Assembly (NCBI RefSeq): GCF_024171525.1
Contig: NZ_JALJZY010000002.1
Location: 62,001 to 126,000, forward strand
Source: Neisseriaceae bacterium HSC-16F19
GTDB lineage: Bacteria; Pseudomonadota; Gammaproteobacteria; Burkholderiales; Neisseriaceae
Length of the DNA stretch: 64,000 bases
Direction: 5' to 3'
The notes under the pieces are model-generated. The model worked only from the letters and a program-made list of their open reading frames with translations, was not told the DNA's origin and ran no database searches. Shown here piece by piece: positions 40,716 to 49,439 of this stretch (positions within the stretch are counted from its first letter, which is position 1; the number at the start of each line of letters is the position of its first letter). Made by a program: the position numbers and the translations under genes.

Positions 40716-41703
40716 GGCCGGCACCTCCTTCTAACTGGCGCGATTCGTAGCGGTGGAACAGGGCAATCGGCACCACCAGGAGCAAGACCATGGTCACGGC
40801 GATGGCCGAGGCTTTGGGCCAGTTGTTTTCGTCGAAGAAGGCCATCCACAGCATTTTACCGATCATCAGGTTTTCCGAGCCGCCAACGAGTTCGGGGATC
40901 ACATACTCACCCACCGAGGGGATGAATACCAGCATGGAACCGGCGATGATGCCCGCTTTGGAGAGCGGCAGGGTAATGGTGAGGAAGGACTTGATGGGGC
41001 CCGCGCCCAAGTCGGCGGAGGCTTCCAGCAGGCGGCCGTCCTGTTTGACCAGATGGGTGTACAGCGGCAGCACCATAAAGGGCAGGTAGGCGTAAACCAT
41101 CACCAGAATCAGCGAGAAATTGTTGTAAAACATGTCCAAAGGCTCTTGGATGATGCCCCAACGCAGCAGATAGGTGTTGATGAGGCCGTTATTGCCCAAG
41201 AGACTGATCCAAGCATAGACGCGCAGCAGGAAGGAAGTCCAGAAGGGCAGCATCACCGCCAGCAGCAGGCCGTTACGCATGTTTTCCGGCGCACGCGCAA
41301 TGGCATAGGCCATGGGATAGCCGACCAGCAGGCAGATGAGGGTGGTGGCCAGGGCGGTGCGCAGCGACAGCCAGTAGGTGAGCACATACAGATTGCTGCC
41401 TTTGCTGTCGCCCAAGCCAAACTGCCATTTGAACACATCGGCCACCGAGCTGAAGAAATTGCTGAAAATATCGCTGTAATTCAGATAATTGAGGGCGATA
41501 TTCACGCGGCCGAAATCGGGGTCTATGGTGTAGAGCGGCGAATAGGGCGGGATGGCCAGTTCCTGCTCGGCCACGCTGATTTTGAGCACGATAAGGAAGG
41601 GCACCAAAAACATCATCAGCAGCCACACATAGGGCACGCCGACCACCAACCCCTGTCCGGGGCGGATTTTTTGCAGGCGTTGCAGCCAGTTTAACCAGTT
41701 CAT
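40708..41703 (-). CDS. potH: Polyamine ABC transporter permease (PotH/PotB type)
   Basis: The 331-residue inner-membrane permease has six transmembrane helices, a long periplasmic loop after the first helix (residues about 45-110), and the EAA motif EASADLGAGPIKSFLTITLP. VVGVPYVWLLMMFLVPFLIV and PFWTSFLLRVYAWISLL are characteristic of PotH/PotB. GAGGAT precedes the ATG. It lies between potG and potI in one operon; all three genes are tightly spaced. Confidence 0.94.
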   Translation of the reverse strand: MNWLNWLQRLQKIRPGQGLVVGVPYVWLLMMFLVPFLIVLKISVAEQELAIPPYSPLYTIDPDFGRVNIALNYLNYSDIFSNFFSSVADVFKWQFGLGDSKGSNLYVLTYWLSLRTALATTLICLLVGYPMAYAIARAPENMRNGLLLAVMLPFWTSFLLRVYAWISLLGNNGLINTYLLRWGIIQEPLDMFYNNFSLILVMVYAYLPFMVLPLYTHLVKQDGRLLEASADLGAGPIKSFLTITLPLSKAGIIAGSMLVFIPSVGEYVIPELVGGSENLMIGKMLWMAFFDENNWPKASAIAVTMVLLLVVPIALFHRYESRQLEGGAGHA

Positions 41704-41719
41704 GGGTACATCCTCGCAA

Positions 41720-42844
41720 TCAACGGTGTAAGGCGGCCGGCTGGTTTTCCTGCCAGCTGATGTACACGGTTTCGTCCCAGGTGGGCGGGGGAATGTCGTT
41801 CAGTTCCCAGTGTGAGGAGAGCACCTGGCTTTTGACGATTTTGCCGGTGGGCAGCGCCACGTGGAAGATGGCGAAGCTGCCCAGATAGGCGATTTCCTTG
41901 ACCACACCCTCGGCCCAGTTGACATTGCCCAGGTGGGCGGGTTTTTGTTTGTGCAGATTAACGTCTTCCGGGCGGATGGAAATCCACATATTCTGATCGC
42001 CGGGCCCGGTAATGCCGTGGCCCAGGCGCACCGGATTTTGCAAATCGGGGCATTCGATAACCACATGGTCGGGTGCTTCTTCAATCACCTTGCCGTTGAA
42101 GATATTGGTCTCGCCGATGAATTCGGCGGTAAAGCGGCTGTTGGGGTAGTCGTAGATTTCACTGGGCGAGCCGACCTGTTGCAACTGGCCTTCGGACATA
42201 ATGGCAATGCGGGTGGCCATGGTCATGGCTTCTTCCTGGTCGTGGGTCACCATAATACAGGTGGCGCCCACTTGCTCAAGGGTGTTGACCAGTTCCAGCT
42301 GGGTTTGCTGGCGCAGTTTTTTATCCAAGGCGCCCAAGGGTTCGTCCAAAAGCAGGAGCTTGGGGCGTTTGGCCAGGCTGCGCGCCAAGGCTACGCGTTG
42401 CTGCTGACCGCCGGAGAGTTGGTGCGGTTTGCGTTTGGCGTATTTCACCATTTGCACCAGGCGCAGCATTTCTTCCACGCGGGCGGCGATTTCGTCTTTG
42501 GGCAGCTTGTCCTGTTTGAGGCCGAAAGCGATGTTCTGCTCCACCGTCATGTGCGGGAACAGGGCATAGCTTTGGAACATCATATTGATGGGACGGTCGT
42601 AGGGCTGGAGTTTGGTGATGTCCTGGCCGTCGAGGATGATTTGGCCTTGGGTGGGCGCTTCCATACCGGCGAGCATGCGCAGCAAGGTGGATTTGCCGCT
42701 GCCGGAGCTGCCCAAAAGAGCGAAGATTTCGTGTTTGTGTATGTCCAGATTGACATGGTCTACGGCGTAGTTGTCGCCATAGGTTTTGACGATGTCTTTG
42801 ATTTGCAAATACGGGGTGGCGTGATCTGCCTTCACTTTGCTCAT
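41720..42844 (-). CDS. potG: Polyamine ABC transporter ATP-binding protein
   Basis: The 374-residue ATPase has Walker A LLGSSGSGKSTLLRMLAG, Q-loop MMFQSYALFP, signature LSGGQQQRVALARSL, Walker B LLLLDEPLGALDKKLR, the H-loop VTHDQEEAMTMA and a C-terminal TOBE domain (ISIRPEDVNLHKQKP). Together with the two permeases it forms a putrescine/spermidine importer. GGAG precedes the ATG. No gene for the periplasmic binding protein (PotF/PotD) is adjacent, so it must be encoded elsewhere. Confidence 0.94.
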   Translation of the reverse strand: MSKVKADHATPYLQIKDIVKTYGDNYAVDHVNLDIHKHEIFALLGSSGSGKSTLLRMLAGMEAPTQGQIILDGQDITKLQPYDRPINMMFQSYALFPHMTVEQNIAFGLKQDKLPKDEIAARVEEMLRLVQMVKYAKRKPHQLSGGQQQRVALARSLAKRPKLLLLDEPLGALDKKLRQQTQLELVNTLEQVGATCIMVTHDQEEAMTMATRIAIMSEGQLQQVGSPSEIYDYPNSRFTAEFIGETNIFNGKVIEEAPDHVVIECPDLQNPVRLGHGITGPGDQNMWISIRPEDVNLHKQKPAHLGNVNWAEGVVKEIAYLGSFAIFHVALPTGKIVKSQVLSSHWELNDIPPPTWDETVYISWQENQPAALHR

Positions 42845-43153
42845 AAATACTCCATGCGCCCATGCTGGATGCGCCCGGTTAATACGACAGGCAGTGTGCT
42901 GCTTCTTAAGACCTTGTGCATAAAAACTGCTTTACAAATCTTAATAAGGGCACTGCCTCAACCCAAACAGCGCCCACAAGCCAAGCAGGCGCTGTATGTC
43001 CGCGGATATTAGACCACAGGCGCCCAAGCAGGGCAAATAATTTTCACAACATCTCTTAACAATAGCCATGCTATCGCCGCGCCGCCATCATGACGCTGGT
43101 GCCGCCTTTGGTGTACCATGCGCACGAACATTTTTTCAGGCAGCCTGCACACC
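42845..43153. other. Divergent gap between potG and coaBC
   Basis: This 309-base region contains the promoters of the pot operon and coaBC. An uptake word (TTTTTTCAGGCAGCCT, from 43132) lies immediately before the coaBC start, where a ribosome-binding site would be expected. I see no gene or other repeat in it. Confidence 0.5.
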
Positions 43154-44368
43154 ATGTCCAAACACATCTTGTTAGCCGTTACCGGCGGCATTGCCGCCTA
43201 CAAATCCTGCGAACTCGTACGCCTTCTCAAAAAACAGGGGCACCGCGTGACCGTGGCCATGAGCGCCGCTGCCGCCGAATTTGTATCGCCCTTGACCTTC
43301 CAAGCCCTAAGTGGCGAGCCGGTGCTGAGCGAAACCCATGAGGGCGGCGGCGGCAACGGCATGGCGCACATCAATCTCACCCGTGCCGCCGATGTGATGC
43401 TGATTGCGCCCGCTTCGGCCAATACCCTAGCCAAAATCGCCCACGGCATTGCCGACAATCTGATTACCAATCTGGCTGCCGCGCGCGCCTGCCCCTTGGC
43501 GGTGGCCCCGGCCATGAATGTGGAGATGTGGCTGAATCCGGCCAACCAGCGCAATATCGCCCGCCTGGAAGCGGACGGGGTGGTGGTGTTTACCCCGGAC
43601 GAGGGCGAGCAGGCTTGCGGCGAAGTGGGGGTGGGGCGTATGCAGGAAGCGGCAGCGCTGGCCGATGTGCTGCCCGATGTGTGGACGCCCAAGGTGCTGG
43701 CCGGGCGGCGGGTGCTGCTGACCGCCGGGGCGACATTCGAGGCCATAGACCCGGTGCGCGGCATCACCAATATTTCCAGCGGCCGCATGGGTGTGGCGCT
43801 GGCGCGCGCCTGCCGCGCCGCCGGTGCCACGGTAACGCTGGTGCACGGCCAGTTGCAGGTGCCGCTGCCGCCGGGCTTGGCGGCCACCATCCGCGCCGAC
43901 AGCGCCGAGGCGATGATGGCGGCGGTGGAAGGCTGTTTGCATGCCTGTGACGTATTTGTTGCCGTGGCGGCGGTGGCCGATTACAAGGTGCAAAACCGCA
44001 GCGGCGAAAAACTGAAAAAAGACGCTTCCGGCAGCCCGCCGGTGATTGAGCTGGCGGAAAATCCGGATATTCTCGCCACCGTGGCGGCGCGGGCGGATGC
44101 ACCCTTCTGCGTCGGTTTTGCCGCCGAGAGCCATCAGGTGCTGGAGCACGCCCGCGCCAAACGCATTAAAAAAGGCATTCCGCTGATTGTCGCCAACCAA
44201 GTGGCTCAGGCCATGGGCACGGCGGTCAATCAGGTCACGCTTATCAGCGAACACGGCGAAACCGCTTTGCCGGAAATGGATAAAGACGCAACTGCCGCTG
44301 CCATTGTCACCGAACTGGCCGCCCTGCTGCCGCCGCAGCACCATCAGGACGGCGGGGTGGTGTTGTGA
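43154..44368 (+). CDS. coaBC: Bifunctional phosphopantothenoylcysteine decarboxylase/synthetase
   Basis: CoaBC makes 4'-phosphopantetheine from phosphopantothenate and cysteine on the way to CoA. The 404-residue fusion begins with the FMN decarboxylase (HILLAVTGGIAAYKSCELVR; PASANTLAKIAHGIADNL; APAMNVEMW; CGEVGVGRMQE) and continues from about residue 190 with the synthetase (VLLTAGATFEAIDPVRGITN, ISSGRMGVALA; AAVADYKV; LAENPDILATV). The ATG at 43154 matches the family start; the longer frame begins in the uptake word. Stop and ispE start overlap (GTGA). Confidence 0.96.
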   Translation: MSKHILLAVTGGIAAYKSCELVRLLKKQGHRVTVAMSAAAAEFVSPLTFQALSGEPVLSETHEGGGGNGMAHINLTRAADVMLIAPASANTLAKIAHGIADNLITNLAAARACPLAVAPAMNVEMWLNPANQRNIARLEADGVVVFTPDEGEQACGEVGVGRMQEAAALADVLPDVWTPKVLAGRRVLLTAGATFEAIDPVRGITNISSGRMGVALARACRAAGATVTLVHGQLQVPLPPGLAATIRADSAEAMMAAVEGCLHACDVFVAVAAVADYKVQNRSGEKLKKDASGSPPVIELAENPDILATVAARADAPFCVGFAAESHQVLEHARAKRIKKGIPLIVANQVAQAMGTAVNQVTLISEHGETALPEMDKDATAAAIVTELAALLPPQHHQDGGVVL

Positions 44369-45216
44369 GTGCCGCCGTATCCGTGCCCGCAGACGCGCAG
44401 GCTTTTGCCGCACCGGCCAAGCTGAATCTGGATTTGCGCATCGTCGGCCGCCGTGCCGACGGTTATCACTTATTGGAAAGCATTTTCGTACTCACCGCCT
44501 TGCAGGATACGGTATGGCTGCGCCGCCGCGATGACGGCGCAATTCTGCTGCACACGCCCGCGCCCGGTGTGGCGGCGGAACAGGATTTGGCCTACCGCGC
44601 CGCTGCCTTGCTGAAACAGCTTTCAGGCAGCCTCTACGGTGCCGATATCTGGTTGGAAAAGCGCATTCCCATGGGCGGCGGTTTGGGCGGCGGCAGTTCC
44701 GATGCCGCCACCGTGCTGATGGCGCTCAACCGCCTGTGGCAATGCGGCCTCACGCAGGAAGCCTTGATGCAGGCCGGGGTGGGTTTGGGTGCGGATGTGC
44801 CGTTTTTTATTTTCGGCCGCAACGCCTTTGTGCGCGGCATCGGCGAACAATTACAGGCACTTGAGGTACCGCGTGAATGGTATGTGATTGTGAAACCGCC
44901 GGTGGACGTGAGCACGGCGGTGGTTTTTGCGCACAAAGACTTGACACGCAATTCCGAACCCCGCATAATGCCGGACTTTCAAGCGCAACACTGCCGCAAC
45001 GATATGCAGGCCGTGGTCTTGCGCGAATATCCCGAAGTTGAAGCGGCGTATGCGGCTTTGGCGCATCATGGCAAGCCCATGATGACCGGTTCGGGCGCTT
45101 GTGTGTTTTTGCGTTTTGACAGCGAAACAGAAGCGCAGGCAGTATACCGGCAGATTTCATCTGCGCATCAGGCGTATTGCACTCATACCTTATCAGTGCA
45201 TCCGTTTTACGGCTGA
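44365..45216 (+). CDS. ispE: 4-diphosphocytidyl-2-C-methyl-D-erythritol kinase
   Basis: IspE phosphorylates CDP-methylerythritol in the non-mevalonate isoprenoid pathway. The 283-residue GHMP kinase has AFAAPAKLNLDLRIVGRRAD with the conserved Lys/Asn, the ATP loop IPMGGGLGGGSSDAATVL and the C-terminal glycine motif PMMTGSGACVFLRF. The start is GTG at 44365 overlapping the coaBC stop by four bases, so translation is coupled. The order ispE-tRNA-Gln-prs-rplY that follows is common in beta- and gammaproteobacteria. Confidence 0.96.
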   Translation: MSAAVSVPADAQAFAAPAKLNLDLRIVGRRADGYHLLESIFVLTALQDTVWLRRRDDGAILLHTPAPGVAAEQDLAYRAAALLKQLSGSLYGADIWLEKRIPMGGGLGGGSSDAATVLMALNRLWQCGLTQEALMQAGVGLGADVPFFIFGRNAFVRGIGEQLQALEVPREWYVIVKPPVDVSTAVVFAHKDLTRNSEPRIMPDFQAQHCRNDMQAVVLREYPEVEAAYAALAHHGKPMMTGSGACVFLRFDSETEAQAVYRQISSAHQAYCTHTLSVHPFYG

Positions 45217-45223
45217 AGCGTAT

Positions 45224-45299
45224 TGGGGAGTCGTCAAGTGGTTAAGACACTGGGTTTTGATCCCAGCATGCGTAGGTTCGAATCCTACCTCCCCAGCCA
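45224..45299 (+). tRNA. tRNA-Gln (TTG), copy 1
   Basis: Complete cloverleaf with TGGGGAG/CTCCCCA acceptor stem, anticodon TTG in TTTTGAT, T-loop TTCGAAT and encoded GCCA end. It starts 7 bases after the ispE stop, so it is probably processed from the ispE transcript. Confidence 0.97.
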
Positions 45300-45338
45300 C
45301 CTTGCAGCGTGTTGCCGGTTTCGGCGGCACGGCAAAGT

Positions 45339-45414
45339 TGGGGAGTCGTCAAGTGGTTAAGACACTGGGTTTTGATCCCAGCATGCGTAGGTTCGAATCC
45401 TACCTCCCCAGCCA
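45339..45414 (+). tRNA. tRNA-Gln (TTG), copy 2
   Basis: Identical to copy 1, 39 bases downstream, with encoded CCA. Confidence 0.97.
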
Positions 45415-45632
45415 AAGACTGACAGCAAAAGCGTGTACACCGTTGCACGCTTTTCTTGTGTTTGATGCACGGCAAACGGCGCTTGGACGGCGGTGATTTG
45501 AAGTGGTGGGCGGCGGGCAAAACGGCGTATAATGCAAAATCACGCAAACCCGCGCACTGCACGAAGGGAAGCAGCATGTTTCCGCATGACCACAGTGAAT
45601 CCGATTCCACGCACAACTTGGGCAATGAAGAC

Positions 45633-46619
45633 ATGGCAGCATACGATAGCTTGATGGTGTTCACCGGCAACGCCAACCCCGAACTGGCCGAAAAAATGGT
45701 CAAGCATCTGGATATTTCCATGGGGCGCGCCACCGTGGGCAAATTCTCCGACGGCGAAATCACCGTGGAGCTGCTGGAAAACGTGCGCGGTCGTGACGTA
45801 TTTATCGTCCAACCCACCTGCGCCCCCACCAACGACAACCTGATGGAAGTGCTGACCATGGCCGATGCGCTCAAGCGCGCTTCCGCAGGCCGCATTACCG
45901 CCGCCATCCCGTATTTCGGTTATGCCCGCCAAGACCGCCGCCCGCGTTCCGCGCGCGTGCCGATTTCCGCCAAACTGGTGGCCAATATGCTGCATTCGGC
46001 CGGCATAGACCGCATCCTCACCGTGGATTTGCATGCCGACCAGATTCAGGGCTTTTTCGATATTCCGGTGGACAATATCTACGCCACGCCGATTTTGCTG
46101 CACGATATTGAAAAACAGCGCATCGACAACTTAACCGTGGTCAGCCCCGACATCGGCGGCGTGGTGCGCGCCCGTGCCACCGCCAAGGCGCTGCAAACCG
46201 ATTTGGCCATCATCGACAAACGCCGTCCCAAAGCCAATGTGGCCGAGGTGATGAACCTCATCGGCGATGTACAGGGCCGCACCTGTGTGCTGGTGGACGA
46301 CATGATCGATACCGCCAACACCCTGTGCAAAGCCGCTTCAGCCCTGAAAGAGCGCGGTGCCGAGCGCGTGCTGGCCTATGCCACCCACCCGGTGTTCTCT
46401 GGCGAAGCCGTGAGTCGCATTGCCGCCTCCGACATCGACCAAGTGGTGGTGACCGACACCATTCCCCTGAGCGATGCCGCCAAAGAATGCGGCCGCATCC
46501 GCCAGGTAACCATAGCCGGCCTCTTGGCCGAAACCGTACGCCGCATCAGCAACGAAGAGTCGGTGTCTTATTTGTTTAACGAAGATTTGGTTGCGCCGGG
46601 CGCTTTGTTCCTGCCGTAA
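45633..46619 (+). CDS. prs: Ribose-phosphate pyrophosphokinase
   Basis: Prs makes PRPP from ribose-5-phosphate and ATP. The 328-residue protein has the flexible-loop region YARQDRRPRSARVPISAKLV, the signature DLHADQIQGFFDIPVDN and the PRPP loop VLVDDMIDTANTLCKAA. The start at 45633 matches neisserial Prs (MAAYDSLMVFTGNANPELAE). However, an in-frame ATG at 45576 has a much better ribosome-binding site (AAGGGA) and would add 19 acidic/His-rich residues. It follows the tRNA-Gln pair and precedes rplY. Confidence 0.95.
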   Translation: MAAYDSLMVFTGNANPELAEKMVKHLDISMGRATVGKFSDGEITVELLENVRGRDVFIVQPTCAPTNDNLMEVLTMADALKRASAGRITAAIPYFGYARQDRRPRSARVPISAKLVANMLHSAGIDRILTVDLHADQIQGFFDIPVDNIYATPILLHDIEKQRIDNLTVVSPDIGGVVRARATAKALQTDLAIIDKRRPKANVAEVMNLIGDVQGRTCVLVDDMIDTANTLCKAASALKERGAERVLAYATHPVFSGEAVSRIAASDIDQVVVTDTIPLSDAAKECGRIRQVTIAGLLAETVRRISNEESVSYLFNEDLVAPGALFLP

Positions 46620-46627
46620 CCACAGTG

Positions 46628-46657
46628 GCTGCCTGAAAACCTTTTCAGGCAGCATTT
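46628..46657 (+). terminator. DUS-pair hairpin between prs and rplY
   Basis: GCTGCCTGAAAA / TTTTCAGGCAGC with a 2-base loop, followed by ATTTT, eight bases after the prs stop. It may terminate part of the prs transcripts. Confidence 0.7.
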
Positions 46658-46723
46658 TAGTCAGTCGTCTTAAGCTGGTCGCGGCCGATGACGACACAAA
46701 CCAACCTTTTGGAGTAAACCCCC

Positions 46724-47296
46724 ATGACTTATGAAATCAATGCCGTAAACCGCGAAGATCAGGGTTCGGGTGCGAGCCGCCGCCTGCGTCGCGAAGGCCA
46801 GGTACCTGCCGTTCTGTACGGCGAAGGCACCGAGCCTGTTGCCATCGCCGTAGAACACAAAGCCATGTTCTACGCACTGGAAAAAGAAAACTTCCACACT
46901 GCGGTGATCAAACTGAACCTGGACGGCAAAAGCCACAACGTGATTGTGCGCGACTTCCAGATGCACCCCTTCAAACCGCAAGTGCAGCACATCGACTTCC
47001 AAGCCGTTGACGCCAACAAAGAAGTGAAAATCCGCGTGCCGGTACACCTGTTGAACGCCGAAGTTTCTCCGGCCGTGAAACTGCAAGGCGGCCGCGTGTC
47101 CCTGCTGAACACCACCGTAGAAGTGCTGACCCTGCCGGGCAACATCCCCGCCGCCCTGGACTTGGACGTGTCTGCCGTGACTGCCGGCCAAATCCTGCAC
47201 CTCTCCGACATTAAATTCCCGGAAGGCGTAACCTGCGTGGCCCTGAAACGCAACGAAAACCTGCCCGTAGCCGCCGTAACCGGCAAAAAACGCTGA
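46724..47296 (+). CDS. rplY: 50S ribosomal protein L25/general stress protein Ctc
   Basis: The 190-residue protein is the long, two-domain bL25 (Ctc/TL5) form. The N-terminal 5S-rRNA-binding domain has GSGASRRLRREGQVPAVLYG; the C-terminal beta domain has VQHIDFQAVDANKEVKIRVP and EVLTLPGNIPAALDLDVSAV. It binds 5S rRNA in the large subunit. TTTGGAG precedes the ATG. A strong terminator follows. Confidence 0.97.
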   Translation: MTYEINAVNREDQGSGASRRLRREGQVPAVLYGEGTEPVAIAVEHKAMFYALEKENFHTAVIKLNLDGKSHNVIVRDFQMHPFKPQVQHIDFQAVDANKEVKIRVPVHLLNAEVSPAVKLQGGRVSLLNTTVEVLTLPGNIPAALDLDVSAVTAGQILHLSDIKFPEGVTCVALKRNENLPVAAVTGKKR

Positions 47297-47311
47297 TCCG
47301 TGCATGGTGCA

Positions 47312-47343
47312 AAAAACCGCCCCGTTTTGGGGCGGTTTTTTTG
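47312..47343 (+). terminator. Terminator of rplY
   Basis: CCGCCCC / GGGGCGG stem flanked by A5 and T7, 5-base loop; works in the plus direction and possibly both. Confidence 0.93.
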
Positions 47344-47509
47344 TGGTTTAGGACAGACTGACCTTTCGGACGCGGGGCTGATTTTTTAGGCAAAAACGTC
47401 TGATTCAAGGCGGAAAGCACAGCAAGGTTGCACACCTTGCGGGCATTTCCAACGCAGAAGCGGGCGCTTTTGGCAAAAAAGCAGCCGTGAACGAAGGGTC
47501 AGTTTGCCC

Positions 47510-48901
47510 CTAGCTGGCACGCAGATAGCGGCGCAGATGGAAAACATTGTCCGGAGTAATCCGTGCTTGCAGCGGGGCGGCGTAGATGCACCAGTCGCTG
47601 GCTTCGTCCAAGGGCAGGGTGTAGGTTTGGCCGCATTGCATTTCCGGGATATGGAAAGGCTCGTTGATCAATTCCGCCGTCACCTCGGTGTCGCTGAGCG
47701 ACTGCACCGCAAACCACATATGCTCGGCCGCTTCGGTGCTGGGCGATTCGCAGCGGATTTTCATCAGATAAGTCCACACCTCCTCTTGCGGCGGGTGGCG
47801 TTGCAGACAGGCGGCAAACAGTGGCAGTTTTTCCTTGGCCAGATAATACATGCGCGCGGTTTCGGAATTGGGCAGCATCAGCATCACATGGGTGTCTTCG
47901 GCCACGGCGGCGCCCAAATCGGCCAAGTGGGCGGGGCGGCCGTTGATGTCGGCAAACATCACCAGCGCCGGTTCGGTGTGGATGTCGTCGGCCTCGCGCT
48001 CGCCCAAGTCGCCGTTGAAACGCTGGATTTTCTGGCGGAAAAAGCCTTTTTTCACCGGCGCGAGCAGGTCGGAACGCAGCGCCGTCTGCCACGGCATCAG
48101 GCGTACGGCGATATTGCCGTGTTGGGTTTGCGCGCACATCAGCGGCGCGTCTTCGTGCCACAGGGTAGGGTCATCCAGCAGGATTTGCGACACGCTGTTA
48201 AACAAGCCTTGGTATTGCTCCAGTTGCGCCCGTCGGGCGCGCAAAACTTCCAATTCCGGCAGGCCGAATTTGAGCAGGCCGTGGGTGTGCATCCAGTAGT
48301 CGTCGCTGTGCGCGTCTTCCGGCGTGACCACATGAATCACATAGCCCATCTCCAAACTCGGTGGGGTATAGGTTTCGGCCAGATCCGCCAGCCAGCTGCC
48401 GCTGAAAAACTGACCGGAAACCATGTCCTGCATGGCATAGCAGTCGCCTGCCACCGCGTCCATCACCGCAAATTGCAACATCCAATGCGCCTGCGGCCAA
48501 TCGGGATCCAGATAGGTGATGCATTCCAACAGCTGCGGCGTCTGCTGCATTTCCATGCGCTCGTCTTCAAGCAGATTGCGGTTGCGGTACTCCGCCGTCT
48601 CGTAAGACCAGTCTGCGGGATCCACTTCGTCGTGCACGCGCAGGCGGAAGACAAAAAAGGCATTATGCTCTTCGTCTTCCTCATCGTCGCTGCCGAGCAC
48701 GACTTGGATATAGCCGTCTTCCACCGATTCCACCGCCACGATGTCGCTGACATCTTCGCGCTGCAACACCTTTTCCAAGCGTTCGCGCACGGCGGCGGCA
48801 TCGAGATGGCTAAGGCGGTTTTTCATCGCCGCCACATAAACGCTGGGCGCTTGGTACTCGCCTTGTTTGAGTTGTTCGTAGGTATCGGGGTTGAGGTCCA
48901 T
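47510..48901 (-). CDS. DUF4026-like protein of unknown function
   Basis: The 463-residue acidic, soluble protein has no signal peptide or membrane helix. Its composition and segments such as VYVAAMKNRLSHLDAAAVRE, DEEHNAFFVFRLRVHDEVDP and the C-terminal TYTLPLDEASDWCIYAAPLQ recall DUF4026/DUF2314-type proteins, whose function is unknown; the family call is tentative. The ATG at 48901 has AAAGGA six bases upstream, so the longer frame to 49003 is rejected. REP-like palindromes lie upstream of it. Confidence 0.75.
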   Translation of the reverse strand: MDLNPDTYEQLKQGEYQAPSVYVAAMKNRLSHLDAAAVRERLEKVLQREDVSDIVAVESVEDGYIQVVLGSDDEEDEEHNAFFVFRLRVHDEVDPADWSYETAEYRNRNLLEDERMEMQQTPQLLECITYLDPDWPQAHWMLQFAVMDAVAGDCYAMQDMVSGQFFSGSWLADLAETYTPPSLEMGYVIHVVTPEDAHSDDYWMHTHGLLKFGLPELEVLRARRAQLEQYQGLFNSVSQILLDDPTLWHEDAPLMCAQTQHGNIAVRLMPWQTALRSDLLAPVKKGFFRQKIQRFNGDLGEREADDIHTEPALVMFADINGRPAHLADLGAAVAEDTHVMLMLPNSETARMYYLAKEKLPLFAACLQRHPPQEEVWTYLMKIRCESPSTEAAEHMWFAVQSLSDTEVTAELINEPFHIPEMQCGQTYTLPLDEASDWCIYAAPLQARITPDNVFHLRRYLRAS

Positions 48902-48951
48902 GATGGTTCCTTTGCGGTAAGAGGGTTGTGTTTCAGGCTGCCTGAAAAGCC

Positions 48952-48977
48952 GTAGCTTGGGTCTGGCAACCCAAGCA
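48952..48977. repeat. Single REP-like palindrome (GTTGGGTC type)
   Basis: GTAGCTTGGGTCTGGCAACC then CAAGCA: a solo half-element of the same family as 31023-31092 and 49027-49096, next to an uptake word. Confidence 0.6.
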
Positions 48978-49026
48978 TATGCACTATGCAAGTTCCAATG
49001 CATTGGCGGGTTAATCGGCAGCAGCC

Positions 49027-49096
49027 GTAGGTTGGGTCGTTAGACCCAACACATGACACGGTTTCTAGCAATGTTGGGTCTAGCGACCCAACCTAC
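49027..49096. repeat. REP-like palindromic element (GTTGGGTC type), copy 2
   Basis: GTAGGTTGGGTCGTTAGACC then CAACA on the left and the mirror image ending CAACCTAC on the right, 20 bases apart. It lies between the DUF4026-like gene and the SMI1-like gene. Confidence 0.8.
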
Positions 49097-49107
49097 GGAT
49101 TAAACGG

Positions 49108-49437
49108 CTAAAATTGCACGCCCAGCTGTGCCAACCAGGCATCGATATCGGCGGCAAGCGCCTGCATGGGTGCAGTGCCGAGCGCACCGAGATCCAAGGC
49201 GTAAACCGTGTCATCGCTGCCTGGAAGAATAAACAGACCCAGGTCGCCGTCTTGGCCGATAAGCAAACAGCCCGGAGCATCTTCCGCTATGGCGTAAGTT
49301 TCATTGCGTTCCGGCAGCAGATTTTTGCCGTAAAAATAAGCGCCTGCACCTTCCGAATTGCGGATATCCGCACAGTCGTCATCATCCAAGCGCGACAGAA
49401 AGGCTTGATAGCGGGGTGGTAGGGTAAACACTTCCAT
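49108..49437 (-). CDS. SMI1/KNR4 (SUKH)-like protein downstream of polA
   Basis: The 109-residue protein has the SUKH pattern: RYQAFLSRLDDDDCADIRN, YAIAEDAPGCLLIGQDGDLG, LFILPGSDDTVYALDLGALG and a final helix ADIDAWLAQLGVQF. SUKH proteins include many immunity proteins of contact-dependent toxins, but also housekeeping members; no toxin gene is adjacent here. The ATG is two bases after the polA stop, so translation is probably coupled. The family call rests on pattern only. Confidence 0.7.
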   Translation of the reverse strand: MEVFTLPPRYQAFLSRLDDDDCADIRNSEGAGAYFYGKNLLPERNETYAIAEDAPGCLLIGQDGDLGLFILPGSDDTVYALDLGALGTAPMQALAADIDAWLAQLGVQF

Positions 49438-49439
49438 AT

